Positions 53,607 to 61,698 of a DNA stretch of 64,000 nt are shown one piece after another. The position numbers were made by a program, and so were the translations under genes. The stretch's first letter is position 1. Each line of letters begins with the position of its first letter. The DNA is from JAAYOS01 sp050950785. Its GTDB lineage: Bacteria; Bacillota; Clostridia; Oscillospirales; JAAYOS01. The stretch covers positions 59,729 through 123,728 of the forward strand of contig JBMNIG010000025.1 in NCBI GenBank assembly GCA_050950785.1. The letters are read 5' to 3'. The notes beneath the pieces were generated by a model. The model was not told the origin of the DNA, made no database searches, and saw only the letters and a list, made by a program, of their open reading frames with translations.

Positions 53607-53683
53607 GCGCTTGTAGCTCAGTAGGATAGAGCGGCCGCCTCCTAAGCGGCAGGTCGGAGGTTCGAATCCTCTCAAGCGTGCCA
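53607..53683 (+). tRNA. tRNA-Arg, anticodon CCT
   Basis: Complete cloverleaf. The acceptor stem is GCGCTTG/CAAGCGT with a G-U first pair; the D arm is AGCTCAGTAGGATAGAGC. The anticodon stem GCCGC/GCGGC closes a 7-base loop with anticodon CCT at 53641-53643. The T arm is GGAGGTTCGAATCCTC. The discriminator is G, and CCA is encoded (53681-53683). It reads AGG codons. It has its own promoter and terminator. Confidence 0.97.
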
Positions 53684-53686
53684 ACG

Positions 53687-53722
53687 ATCAAAAGCCATAT
53701 CCAATTGGGTATGGCTTTTGAT
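53687..53722 (+). terminator. tRNA-Arg terminator
   Basis: ATCAAAAGCCATA (53687-53699) pairs perfectly with TATGGCTTTTGAT (53710-53722) around a 10-base loop. The T residues lie inside the 3' arm. Confidence 0.85.
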
Positions 53723-53732
53723 TGAGTAGAGT

Positions 53733-53761
53733 TTGACAAACAAGTGTATCACGCTTATAAT
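53733..53761 (+). promoter_or_regulatory. Consensus promoter of pncB
   Basis: TTGACA (53733-53738), 17-base spacer and TATAAT (53756-53761), an exact match to consensus, 50 bases before the start codon. Confidence 0.88.
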
Positions 53762-53811
53762 ATGGGTTAAACTGTAATTCAAAAATATCATACGAAATAA
53801 GGGTTTTATAA

Positions 53812-55263
53812 ATGCAAAACAGAAATCGGTCGATGCTTTGCGACTACTATGAATTGACGATGGGTAACGGGTATTTCGAAAAAGGAATGGTCGACCAAAT
53901 CGTCTATTTTGATGTCTTCTACAGGTCTGTGCCCGATGATGGCGGGTACGCAATATTTGCAGGACTTGAGCAGATCGTAGATTATATTGAGAATCTTCAT
54001 TTTACAGAGGATGACATTGATTTTCTTAGAAAAAAAGGCGGGTTTAGTGAAGGCTTCCTAAGCTATCTTCGCAACTTCCGCTTTACCGGGGATATCTATG
54101 CTGTACCAGAAGGGACCCCGGTATTTCCAAATGAACCGATCCTTACAGTTCGTGCACCGGCTATCGAGGCGCAGCTAATTGAGACTTATGTCCTGCTCAC
54201 CGTAAATCACCAGTCCATGATTGCGACTAAGGCAAACAGGATCTGGCATGCCGCTGAAGGTAGGACCGTACTTGAATTTGGTTCACGCAGGGCTCATGGT
54301 GCAGATGCTGCTGTCGACGGAGCGCGTGCCGCCTATATCGGTGGATGTGCCGGTACGGCGTGTACTCTGTCAGAAATTGTCTATGGGGTTCCCGCCGGAG
54401 GAACCATGGCCCATTCGTGGGTACAGATGTTTGATTCGGAGTATGAATCGTTTAAGGCCTACTGTGAGATCTATCCTGATAATGCAACTCTTTTGGTAGA
54501 CACATACAACGTCCTGAAAAGCGGAGTTCCAAATGCTATTAGAGCATTCAAGGAAATCCTTTTACCAAAAGGAATAACAAAGTGCGCAATAAGATTGGAT
54601 TCAGGCGATATAACATACCTATCCAAAAAGGCGCGTAAAATGTTGGATGATGCAGGCTTGACGGAGTGCAAGATCGTCGCTTCGAACTCCTTGGACGAAT
54701 GGCTTATTCGTGATCTGGTTGTACAGGGAGCAAAAATCGATGTGTTTGGCGTTGGCGAACGCCTAATAACTTCAAAAAGTTCCCCTGTATTCAACGGTGT
54801 ATATAAGTTGGTTGCCGTTGAGAAGAATGATGGAACCATTGTTCCAAGGATCAAAGTGAGCGAAAGTTCAGCAAAAATAACAAATCCCCATTTCAAAAAG
54901 TTTTACAGGCTGTATGAGCGCAATAGCGGAAAAGCGATTGCCGATCAACTATGCGTTTACGATGAAACTATTGATGACACGAAGCCTCTGGAAATCTTTG
55001 ATCCTATTGACACATGGAAGAGGAAGGTAGTGACTGATTTCATCGCCAAGGAGATGCATGTCCCAATATATAAAGGCGGAAAGTTAGTTTACAAGCTGCC
55101 TTCATTGCCTGAAATCCAGAAATACTGTGCAGAACAAGTAGATACTCTGTGGGAAGAGGTAAAGCGCTTTGAATCTCCGCACAACTACTATGTTGACCTG
55201 TCACAGAAGCTTTGGGATATCAAGCACGGCCTCATTAGTGAGGTAACTGCACCGGAGTTATAA
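53812..55263 (+). CDS. pncB: Nicotinate phosphoribosyltransferase
   Basis: Makes nicotinate mononucleotide from nicotinate and PRPP, the salvage entry to NAD. 483 residues. Motifs: DYYELTMGNGYFEKG at the N terminus, VNHQSMIATKANR, FGSRRAHGADAAVDGARAAYIGGCAGT with the phosphoribosyl-binding region, and IRLDSGDITYL. Its product feeds the NadD half of the fused protein at 23.3 kb. No RBS of note precedes the ATG. The gene is intact and apparently monocistronic. Confidence 0.95.
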   Translation: MQNRNRSMLCDYYELTMGNGYFEKGMVDQIVYFDVFYRSVPDDGGYAIFAGLEQIVDYIENLHFTEDDIDFLRKKGGFSEGFLSYLRNFRFTGDIYAVPEGTPVFPNEPILTVRAPAIEAQLIETYVLLTVNHQSMIATKANRIWHAAEGRTVLEFGSRRAHGADAAVDGARAAYIGGCAGTACTLSEIVYGVPAGGTMAHSWVQMFDSEYESFKAYCEIYPDNATLLVDTYNVLKSGVPNAIRAFKEILLPKGITKCAIRLDSGDITYLSKKARKMLDDAGLTECKIVASNSLDEWLIRDLVVQGAKIDVFGVGERLITSKSSPVFNGVYKLVAVEKNDGTIVPRIKVSESSAKITNPHFKKFYRLYERNSGKAIADQLCVYDETIDDTKPLEIFDPIDTWKRKVVTDFIAKEMHVPIYKGGKLVYKLPSLPEIQKYCAEQVDTLWEEVKRFESPHNYYVDLSQKLWDIKHGLISEVTAPEL

Positions 55264-55281
55264 AACAAATTGAATCACAAG

Positions 55282-55345
55282 ATATGCCCCCTTATAGTAG
55301 ACAGTGGAAATGATAACAGACACTGAACACTTATAAGGGGCATAT
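55282..55345. terminator. Bidirectional terminator after pncB
   Basis: 55282-55296 pairs with 55332-55345 (ATATGCCCC with GGGGCATAT, plus TTATA/TATAA, one bulged C). An inner CAGTG/CACTG stem continues it. It lies between convergent pncB and the ATPase gene and can serve both. Confidence 0.75.
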
Positions 55346-55368
55346 TTATTTATACTGTTCGATAATCA

Positions 55369-57631
55369 TTATATAGTCACAATGTTGACACCGGCTCTGT
55401 CTCTCAAGTAAACACCCTCGCGCTTATGACAGGTAAAGAGCAATATCTGTCTTTCTTTTGATTCGTTATAAAGCCATTCAAGGGCAGCTGCCATACGTTC
55501 GTTGTCAAATGAGATCAAGGCATCGTCCAGGATCAAAGGCAAATTGAAGGAGGAGGGGAGGACGATGCGGCATATGGCTAGCCGCATTGCGAGATAAAGT
55601 TGATCCATTGTACCTCTACTTAGCTCTAGTGCTCTTCTTAGGCCAACGTTGGAACTATCTTCTGCCATAGCTTCAAACTCTCTTGTTATAATAACTCGAT
55701 TGTATTTATTTGATGTCAACGAAGCAAAGATTTTTGCAGTTTCACTATTCAATCGTGGGGAGAAACGCTCACGGAGTTGTTTATACGCATCAGAGAGTGT
55801 ATCTATTGCAAGTGAAATTGCGGAATGATTTTGATTTAGTTTATCCAAACGTGATTGCAATAGCTTGATCTCAGATTCCAACTCAGACGGCTGTCGTATT
55901 TGTGATAAGCGCCCCTCAAGTAAAGCTGCCTGTCGACGAAGTACGGACAGCTCATTTTCAATATTTTCAAGTTGGATGGCCATTTCATCGGGAAGATGAG
56001 AAAAATATGGTGAGATTTTATCCGAACTGCTTATCCCACCCTCTTTTAGCGCATTTAGTATCTCCTGGGCCGTATTCCTTTCGATCAGTGCACGCTCATA
56101 GCGATCGATCGAAGCAAGGGCAGATTGCACGGCATGCCGTAACCCGTTTTCAATTTCAACAGCATTATTAAAGTAAGGGAAAATATCCTTTATACGTTCA
56201 ATAATGTAATCGATGTCATCTGATATATGGGGGAAAGGTGTCTGGCGGTTTGTATCAATATCTTCTTCCATTTCCTTATACTCAACTATTAGCTCAAGAT
56301 AGGAGTTGAGTATATGGCCGATTTCTGAAGTGTCCTTAGCATCATATTTATCAAGAACGCTTTCTCTTATTGCAAGAATTCTCTTCTTAGCTTTCGAGCG
56401 TGAAATAAACACCAATGTTGCTGCCGATCCGACAAGTAACAAACCTGAAGCAATCCAAGATGGGATACCTTGAAACTTGTCCGGTGAAAGCAGCAAAATC
56501 AAAACTGAGAGAACTAAAGGTATAAAAAGTAGGGGAGTCCGCTTTATAAAAATATCTTTAGCAATACGTTTTGTACTTAAGGTTTCCAGAGTCTCGATAT
56601 CTTTTGCTGTCACTTCTTTTGCCTGTTCAGAAGAACAGCCCGCAAAGGGTTTATAACTGGACAACTGGTTTCTGATCTGATCGATCCGGCGCTGCTTTTC
56701 TCTAAGCAGTGCGTCCCCGGGCGTCAGTAATTCTTTTGTTTTCTATTTCAGTATAAAATCTGAGCTCTAAATTGCGCAGTTCGTTGGCCGTTGGTTTTTG
56801 GGGTGCCGGCAGGGAGCCTTTCGGAAGCTTCAATAAGTGCAAGCTCGGCAGATTTAAGCCTTTCTTCTGCCAGCCAAATTCTTTGCTGTTGAGATTCTTG
56901 AAATGATTCCTGATGCTCTGCAAGTTTGTCGTGTAAGTTTATTTTTCTCTTTTTCTAGCTTTGTGATCTTATCATGGATCATTTTAAACCTCTGAACGCT
57001 CTTTTAGGCTTGTTTCTAAATCAGAACGCAGTTTATTTATTCTGTTCACAAGTTCCGGAATTTTGCCGCTGTTTCTATATTGCAGTCTTCTGCGCCAATC
57101 TTGTAAAGTGGATACTGCTTCAGTATACGAAGAATTCTCATCACCCGAGGAGACAAGGCTCATTATTCTGCGTTCAAGTTCTCCCCGTGCCACCCGAGGG
57201 AAACTGGAGAGTTTCGATGAATACACTGCGTTTCAAAACATTCTTTGCCTATACCCAGTAATTCTTCACCAAGGCTTGACTCAGAAAACATTATTTTATC
57301 CCCTGAAACATTGTATACAAGCAAATCACGCATAGGGGCTGCAGACGTGCTGCGTCTTTCAAGGGTTATTTCACCATATTTGGGAGTATTGATCCGCATA
57401 ACACCGCTCATCGGCATCCCATTCCAAGGACGGTAGCGGTTTTTGACAGCCAATGAGGGTTTTTGTATCTCTTTCCGAAGTGTTTATTCCATAGAACATT
57501 GCACGTATAAAAGCACACCAGGTAGATTTGCCCGATTCGTTTGCGCCCTCGATTATGTTTAGTCCTTCTGAGAGAAGCAAGGTTTTGCTATCGAGCTTAC
57601 CGAAGGTGGCCTGCATCTCACGAATTGTCAT
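55369..57631 (-). pseudogene. yhaN: YhaN-like SbcC/Rad50-type ATPase, several frameshifts
   Basis: Large AAA/ABC ATPase that pairs with the neighbouring phosphoesterase. The N-terminal part (from ATG 57631: MTIREMQATFGKLDSKTLLL) has Walker A in EGANESGKSTWC. A coiled coil follows, then two membrane-like helices (TPLLFIPLVLSVLILLLS and IASGLLLVGSAATLVFI), another coiled coil, the signature LSRGTMDQLYLAMRLA and Walker B LPLILDDALISFDNERM. The reading frame changes at least four times between about 56.7 and 57.5 kb; the 55369-56715 part is clean. Corrected length would be about 750 residues. It overlaps the phosphoesterase gene by 14 bases. Confidence 0.8.
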
Positions 57632-58758
57632 AGTTTCCAGACTCCTCTCCGTCCAATGCATCAAGTCCATAACGTGCAGCAAGTTCTACTAATTTTCGAT
57701 CCTCACTTTTTATATCATCATTTAGCCTTTCCTTTAACAATGAAAGGAAAATACCTTTAAGTGTATCGTCACCGCATTCTTCCCAAACGTTCACAGGTGG
57801 TCTGGTACGATCTATTAAACTTACAGTGAAAGGCGAGTGACGAGAGGCTTTCCTCTATATCTTCAATAGAGAGCCGGTCGGGTTCAATTTCGCCAGTGAG
57901 AGTAACTCGCAAAAGACTGTTCTGAATATCTGCAGGCATTGCTTGCAAAACTGCCTTTTTGGGTGATCGACACGCACTGAGATCAACTGATAAATCCAAA
58001 TATTTAGCACCGTCAAGGGGCAAAAAGGTGACTTTGGTACCTTCGTCGAAATTTACAAGGTATACACCTTTGCTGCCGGTCTCGTCAAATCCCCGCCCTT
58101 CAGGGACATCCGCAATAGGGCATATATCGTCCCTTCCGACTTTTTGAGGTTCAGTACGCCCATGGATATGTCCCAAGGGCAAGATAGTCTACAACCGCTG
58201 GCTGCGATGTCTTTTGCATATATCGGGTGATAGCGGGGCTCAGGGGGATTGATTTCGCCGTGAAGCATCATAACCGAGAGCTTGCTTTTATGCAAGCCCT
58301 CGGTTATATAGTCTTGTGATGAATTAAAATCACTAAGCATGGATTGAAATTGATTTTGCGATGTAAACCCCGGCTCCATAAAGAACCATGTTCGCAAGTT
58401 CAACTTTTTCAATTATCTGTGAAGTGAAAATACGAACATTTTCAGGCCAGACGGTAAGGTTGTATGGTGAGCTGGTATGGAAGTAGTCGTGATTGCCGGG
58501 TGTAATAAATATGGGAATAGCGGGTGCGTGACAGTATATTCGACACTCGATTTGCTACATCAAAAGAGACATTCGGTTTATCAAATAAGTCGCCACATAT
58601 AAGCACGCGCATCAACCCGAAAGCGCTCAGCCATTGAAACGATTTCCTCAAGGATCAGAAATTGCCCTTCCCGCCTTATTGCAGCTTTTTCATTAGAAAG
58701 AAAGCCGAAAGAGCTGTCAATGTGCAGATCCTGCCGTGTGAAGGATTGTAATGCTCAT
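57618..58758 (-). pseudogene. yhaO: YhaO-like metallophosphoesterase / SbcD-type exonuclease, several frameshifts
   Basis: Calcineurin-like nuclease subunit partnering the ATPase downstream. ATG 58758 has AAGGAGGAG upstream and starts SITILHTA; one extra G then breaks the expected motif HTADLHIDSSFGFL. Further fragments show LICGDLFDKPNVSFDVANRV (metal motif), GEINPPEPRYHPI, and LPLGHIHGRTEPQ with a GHIH-type motif. The C-terminal part to the stop at 57618 is clean. At least four single-base shifts are needed to restore about 380 residues. The order yhaO-yhaN with overlap matches Bacillus. Confidence 0.78.
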
Positions 58759-58805
58759 ATGAATCTCCTCCTTGGCTCTAGATCGTGCAGTTTGTTACTG
58801 ATTTA

Positions 58806-58931
58806 TTATCGCTCTTCCTCAGGGAAGATCCTACCAAGCAGTTTAATGACAAGGTAGAATACTATCAAAACTGAGAATACGCCCATCAATCCGTATCCCA
58901 TCAGTGTAAAAGCGGCTCCAATTTGTGTCAT
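58806..58931 (-). CDS. Short OadG-like sodium pump decarboxylase gamma subunit
   Basis: 41-residue single-pass membrane protein. It starts at ATG 58931 with GGAGGA 8 bases upstream and reads MTQIGAAFTLMGYGLMGVFS, a hydrophobic helix, then a short charged end KLLGRIFPEEER. A membrane helix followed by a charged tail directly after the beta subunit is the pattern of gamma subunits of oxaloacetate, methylmalonyl-CoA or glutaconyl-CoA decarboxylases. It is shorter than most annotated OadG proteins and lacks their long hydrophilic tail. Confidence 0.72.
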   Translation of the reverse strand: MTQIGAAFTLMGYGLMGVFSVLIVFYLVIKLLGRIFPEEER

Positions 58932-58949
58932 AATTATAAGTCCTCCAAA

Positions 58950-60138
58950 CTAAGCTATTAAGGTGACAAGCCAGGGAACAAGGAGCAAGCACCATTCCAC
59001 CGGCTATGACAGACCCAAGCTGACCTGCAACGTTGGCACTGGTAGACTGCATAAGAATGAAGTTTGTGGGGTCTTCCTTGGTTGCCATTTTCTGAATAAC
59101 ACGGGCGGACATTGGGAATGGCGGATATACCAGCAGCACCAACCATGGGGTTGATCTTTTCTTTAGTGAACAGGTTGAGAAGTTTAGCAAACATAACTCC
59201 GCCTGCGGTATCAAATATAAAGGCAAAGAGCCCGAGAGCGAGGATCAACAGTGTGATCGGCTGCAAGAACTTCTCATAATGCATGGTAGCACCGATGGTT
59301 ATACCAAGCAGCAGGGGTGACCAGGTTGGCAAGTTCGTTTTGTGCGGTTTGGGAGAGACGTTCCAGTACTCCTGATACTCGAATGAGGTTTCCAAACATA
59401 AGCAGTCCAACCAATGGTACGCTTATAGGTGCGGCGATACCTGCTATGATCGTGATCAAGATCGGGAATGCGATCAATTACTTTCTGAGATACCTTCTTG
59501 TCGCGGTATGGCATACGTATCAGGCGCTCCTTGCGCGTTGTAAGTGCGCGGATTACCGGAGGCTGGATAATTGGGACAAGGGCCATATATGAGTATGCTG
59601 CGACAGGAGATGGGGCCAATGTAGTCTTTTGCAAATTTGGTTGCGACAAAAATAGATGTTGGGCCGTCTGCCGCACCAATTATTCCAATTGCAGATGCCA
59701 CCTTAAGGTCTATGTTCAGACCTAAATTAAAGGCGTTGTCAAGCACACCACCCAATGCAATTGCGGCTACGATCGTGAAAAAGATACCAAATTGAGCTGC
59801 TGCGCCAAACAGCAACATGCGCGGGTTTTTTAAGAGCTCGGAAAAATCGATCATTGCACCAACTGCAATAAAGATTAGTACAGGGAAGAGCTCGGTTATG
59901 ATTCCGGCATTATAAAAAATCTGGAGAACGCCGGGGGACTCCTTCATGCTCCCAAACGGTTGCAAGTGGGAGATTGACTAGAATTGCGCCGAATCCGATC
60001 GGCAGAAGTAGCATCGGTTCATAATCCCTTTTTGATTGCGAGATAAATCAATAGGACACCGATGGCGTACATGATCAAACGTTGTATGTTCAGGTCAAAT
60101 ACGCCTGCAAAGACTTCCCGTAGGTTTTCTAGGGCCAA
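58950..60138 (-). pseudogene. oadB: Sodium-ion-translocating decarboxylase beta subunit (OadB/GcdB), several frameshifts
   Basis: Membrane subunit that couples decarboxylation of biotin-carboxyl to Na+ export. TTG 60138 with GGAGTG upstream starts ALENLREVFAGVFDLNIQRLIMYAIGVLLIYLAIKKGL. Later fragments give PGVLQIFYNAGIITELFPVLIFIAVGAMIDF and SAIGIIGAADGPTSIFVATKFA, the conserved Na+ site region. The C-terminal GGMVLA region ends WLVTLIA at 58950. At least five frame changes occur, so this is either badly sequenced or dead. No alpha (carboxyltransferase) or biotin carrier gene is in the window. The gamma-like gene follows 18 bases later. Confidence 0.85.
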
Positions 60139-60291
60139 GGTTTTCACTCCTTAAATTGATGATTCGACAGCTTGTTTCCGAAGTTCATGATTTAACGAAA
60201 CGCATCTGTCGAACTTTGCACAGCGCATCAATGTTCAGAAGACATTTCGTTTATTGCCTTTCGGAGGCAGCTGTTACCACATTCAGAGAAT

Positions 60292-60320
60292 ATTATATGT
60301 TCAAATGCCGGAAATTACAA
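60292..60320 (-). promoter_or_regulatory. Promoter of the decarboxylase pump genes (minus strand)
   Basis: On the minus strand TTGTAA (60320-60315), 17-base spacer and TATAAT (60297-60292). The leader to TTG 60138 would be about 147 bases; no strong structure is evident in it. Confidence 0.65.
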
Positions 60321-60473
60321 GGTTTTATTCCAATCTCTTTTTTAGTAGTTAAGGTCTTTTTTGTGAGAAACACCGACAATGTTTGGAAAATGCAAAAAAA
60401 ACTTACCAGTATCCAATATGATACAAACATTTAAAATAAATTAATAGTTTTTTAATTATTTATAGGTAGTTTC

Positions 60474-60524
60474 TTAACACATACTGATTAGAATGATAAT
60501 TGCAAGAAGTGATTTAATTTTCAT
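60474..60524 (-). CDS. Possible 16-residue hydrophobic peptide
   Basis: ATG 60524 is preceded on the minus strand by AGGAGGGG at four to five bases. It reads MKIKSLLAIIILISMC and stops: two lysines, then a hydrophobic Ile/Leu run. It resembles a signal-peptide stub, a leader peptide or a tiny membrane peptide. No longer frame continues it, although this area is rich in indels. Upstream are a perfect hairpin and a plausible promoter. It is too short for homology to be informative, so confidence rests on the strong RBS. Confidence 0.35.
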   Translation of the reverse strand: MKIKSLLAIIILISMC

Positions 60525-60544
60525 TTTTCCCCTCCTATTTGTTA

Positions 60545-60569
60545 ACAGAGACGGGTTTCCCGTCTCTGT
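60545..60569. terminator. Perfect hairpin ACAGAGACGGG / CCCGTCTCTGT
   Basis: The 11-bp arms (60545-60555 and 60559-60569) leave a 3-base loop. On the plus strand AATTTTTT follows, the form of an intrinsic terminator, but I see no plus-strand gene to end. On the minus strand it would be the first structure of a message from the promoter at 60577-60604, just before the RBS of the 16-residue peptide. Confidence 0.6.
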
Positions 60570-60576
60570 AATTTTT

Positions 60577-60604
60577 TAAATATTTTTATGCTCTGTATTT
60601 GCAA
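60577..60604 (-). promoter_or_regulatory. Weak candidate promoter (minus strand) for the hairpin-peptide unit
   Basis: TTGCAA (60604-60599), 16-base spacer and TATTTA (60582-60577). The start would fall at about 60570, exactly at the hairpin. Confidence 0.35.
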
Positions 60605-60687
60605 AAACGCAAAAGCAAGAAGTTTTGGCTCAGGGGACAAAGTGGTGGGAGGAGTACCGTGGACCATTTCCCTCGCACCTAGTCAAA

Positions 60688-61225
60688 TCATCCTATATAC
60701 ATGCCCATCAAAAGGCAGGGATCAGCTTCCCCCCAGATCTGTGTGAATGTTTTCTAACGGATAAAAACCCATGGAAAGATAGAACAAACGTGTTTGTTCA
60801 TAGAAAACGTCATTATTGTCAGAGCTTAAAGTTTTTACTGTAAGAAACACACAGCCCTTATCAGATGCAAAGTCTTTGCATGTCTTAAACGAGCTTTCGA
60901 CCGATCCCTTTTCTGTGAAATTCTTTGTCAACTGCCATTACTAACAATTCGGCTGTGCACCCGTGATGGATTTTTTACGGAGACAAACCCCACAGGCTTC
61001 CCATCTATAACTGCACACCAAAACGGCAAATCACGGACCTTTTTGGCATAGTCCATTGATAGCTGAGGGTATACCAAACCAGTCGGGTAGCGACTCAAGG
61101 ATGTTTGTGCATATTCGGGCCTTTTCCTCACTATCCAGGACGTTTACAATATCACAACAGATATCATTGGCATCGTCCAAACTTCGGTCATAAATTCCAA
61201 TTACGTTTTTAAACTGCCACGCCAT
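60688..61225 (-). pseudogene. GNAT family N-acetyltransferase, several frameshifts
   Basis: Acetyltransferase related to the generic ribosomal-protein/small-molecule GNATs. Fragments in order: FKNVIGIYDRSLDD, LPFWCAVIDGKPVGFVSVKN, then DFASDKGCVFLTVKTLSS, TRLFYLSMGFYPLE and finally DPCLLMGMYIG at the stop near 60688. Frame changes occur at about 61050-61130, 60930-60950 and in a run of six G (60731-60736 on the complementary strand). Corrected length is about 180 residues. ATG 61225 overlaps the end of the upstream regulator by 17 bases, suggesting translational coupling. The substrate is unknown. Confidence 0.75.
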
Positions 61226-61679
61226 CTTCAGCTTGTGGCAAGTTGCCATATATATTTGATTTGATATCATAATTTGCATGCACATTTGTCATCAAGTTCT
61301 TATCAAAATTCTTTTTCACAAAATCAATAAGCCTTGAAAGGGTATCATCCGATATCACGTGCTCGATCTTGCATGCCTCTGCTTCAGCCGTTTCTTTTGG
61401 AACACCGAATAATTGCTGAAGCAGTATTTTAATTGTGGTGTGGCACATACGGACTTTCGCGGCAACTGCTTTTCCTTCTTCGGTGAGCAGGATGCCGCCG
61501 TACGGCTGTTGGGTGACAAAACCGGATTCTTTAAGTAGCCCAACAGCTTTGTTCACACTCGCCCTTGAAACATTCAAGCGGGTAGCAACATCAATCGATC
61601 TTACAGGTACCTGTTCAAATGACAGGTCGAATATGGCCTCAAGATAATCTTCATTTGAAGGGGAAAGTACTCTTGACAG
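61209..61679 (-). CDS. DtxR/MntR family metal-dependent transcriptional regulator
   Basis: 156 residues. The N-terminal winged helix (SPSNEDYLEAIFDLSF, VPVRSIDVATRLNVSRASVNKAVGLLKESGFV) is followed by the metal-binding and dimerisation domain with the typical ACKIEHVISDDTL motif. No SH3-like third domain is present, so it is MntR-sized. The start is odd: the frame is open upstream but offers only CTG 61679, 6-7 bases after AGGAGGG; a miscalled ATG is possible. Its place right behind feoAB suggests Fe(II) control of iron uptake, by inference. Confidence 0.82.
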   Translation of the reverse strand: MSRVLSPSNEDYLEAIFDLSFEQVPVRSIDVATRLNVSRASVNKAVGLLKESGFVTQQPYGGILLTEEGKAVAAKVRMCHTTIKILLQQLFGVPKETAEAEACKIEHVISDDTLSRLIDFVKKNFDKNLMTNVHANYDIKSNIYGNLPQAEDGVAV

Positions 61680-61698
61680 TTGAATCCCTCCTATCTTC

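Noticed and set aside
60156..60434. Plus-strand frame of 92 codons upstream of the decarboxylase genes
   Set aside because: No RBS, and it overlaps the minus-strand promoter. Composition is atypical and there are no family features.
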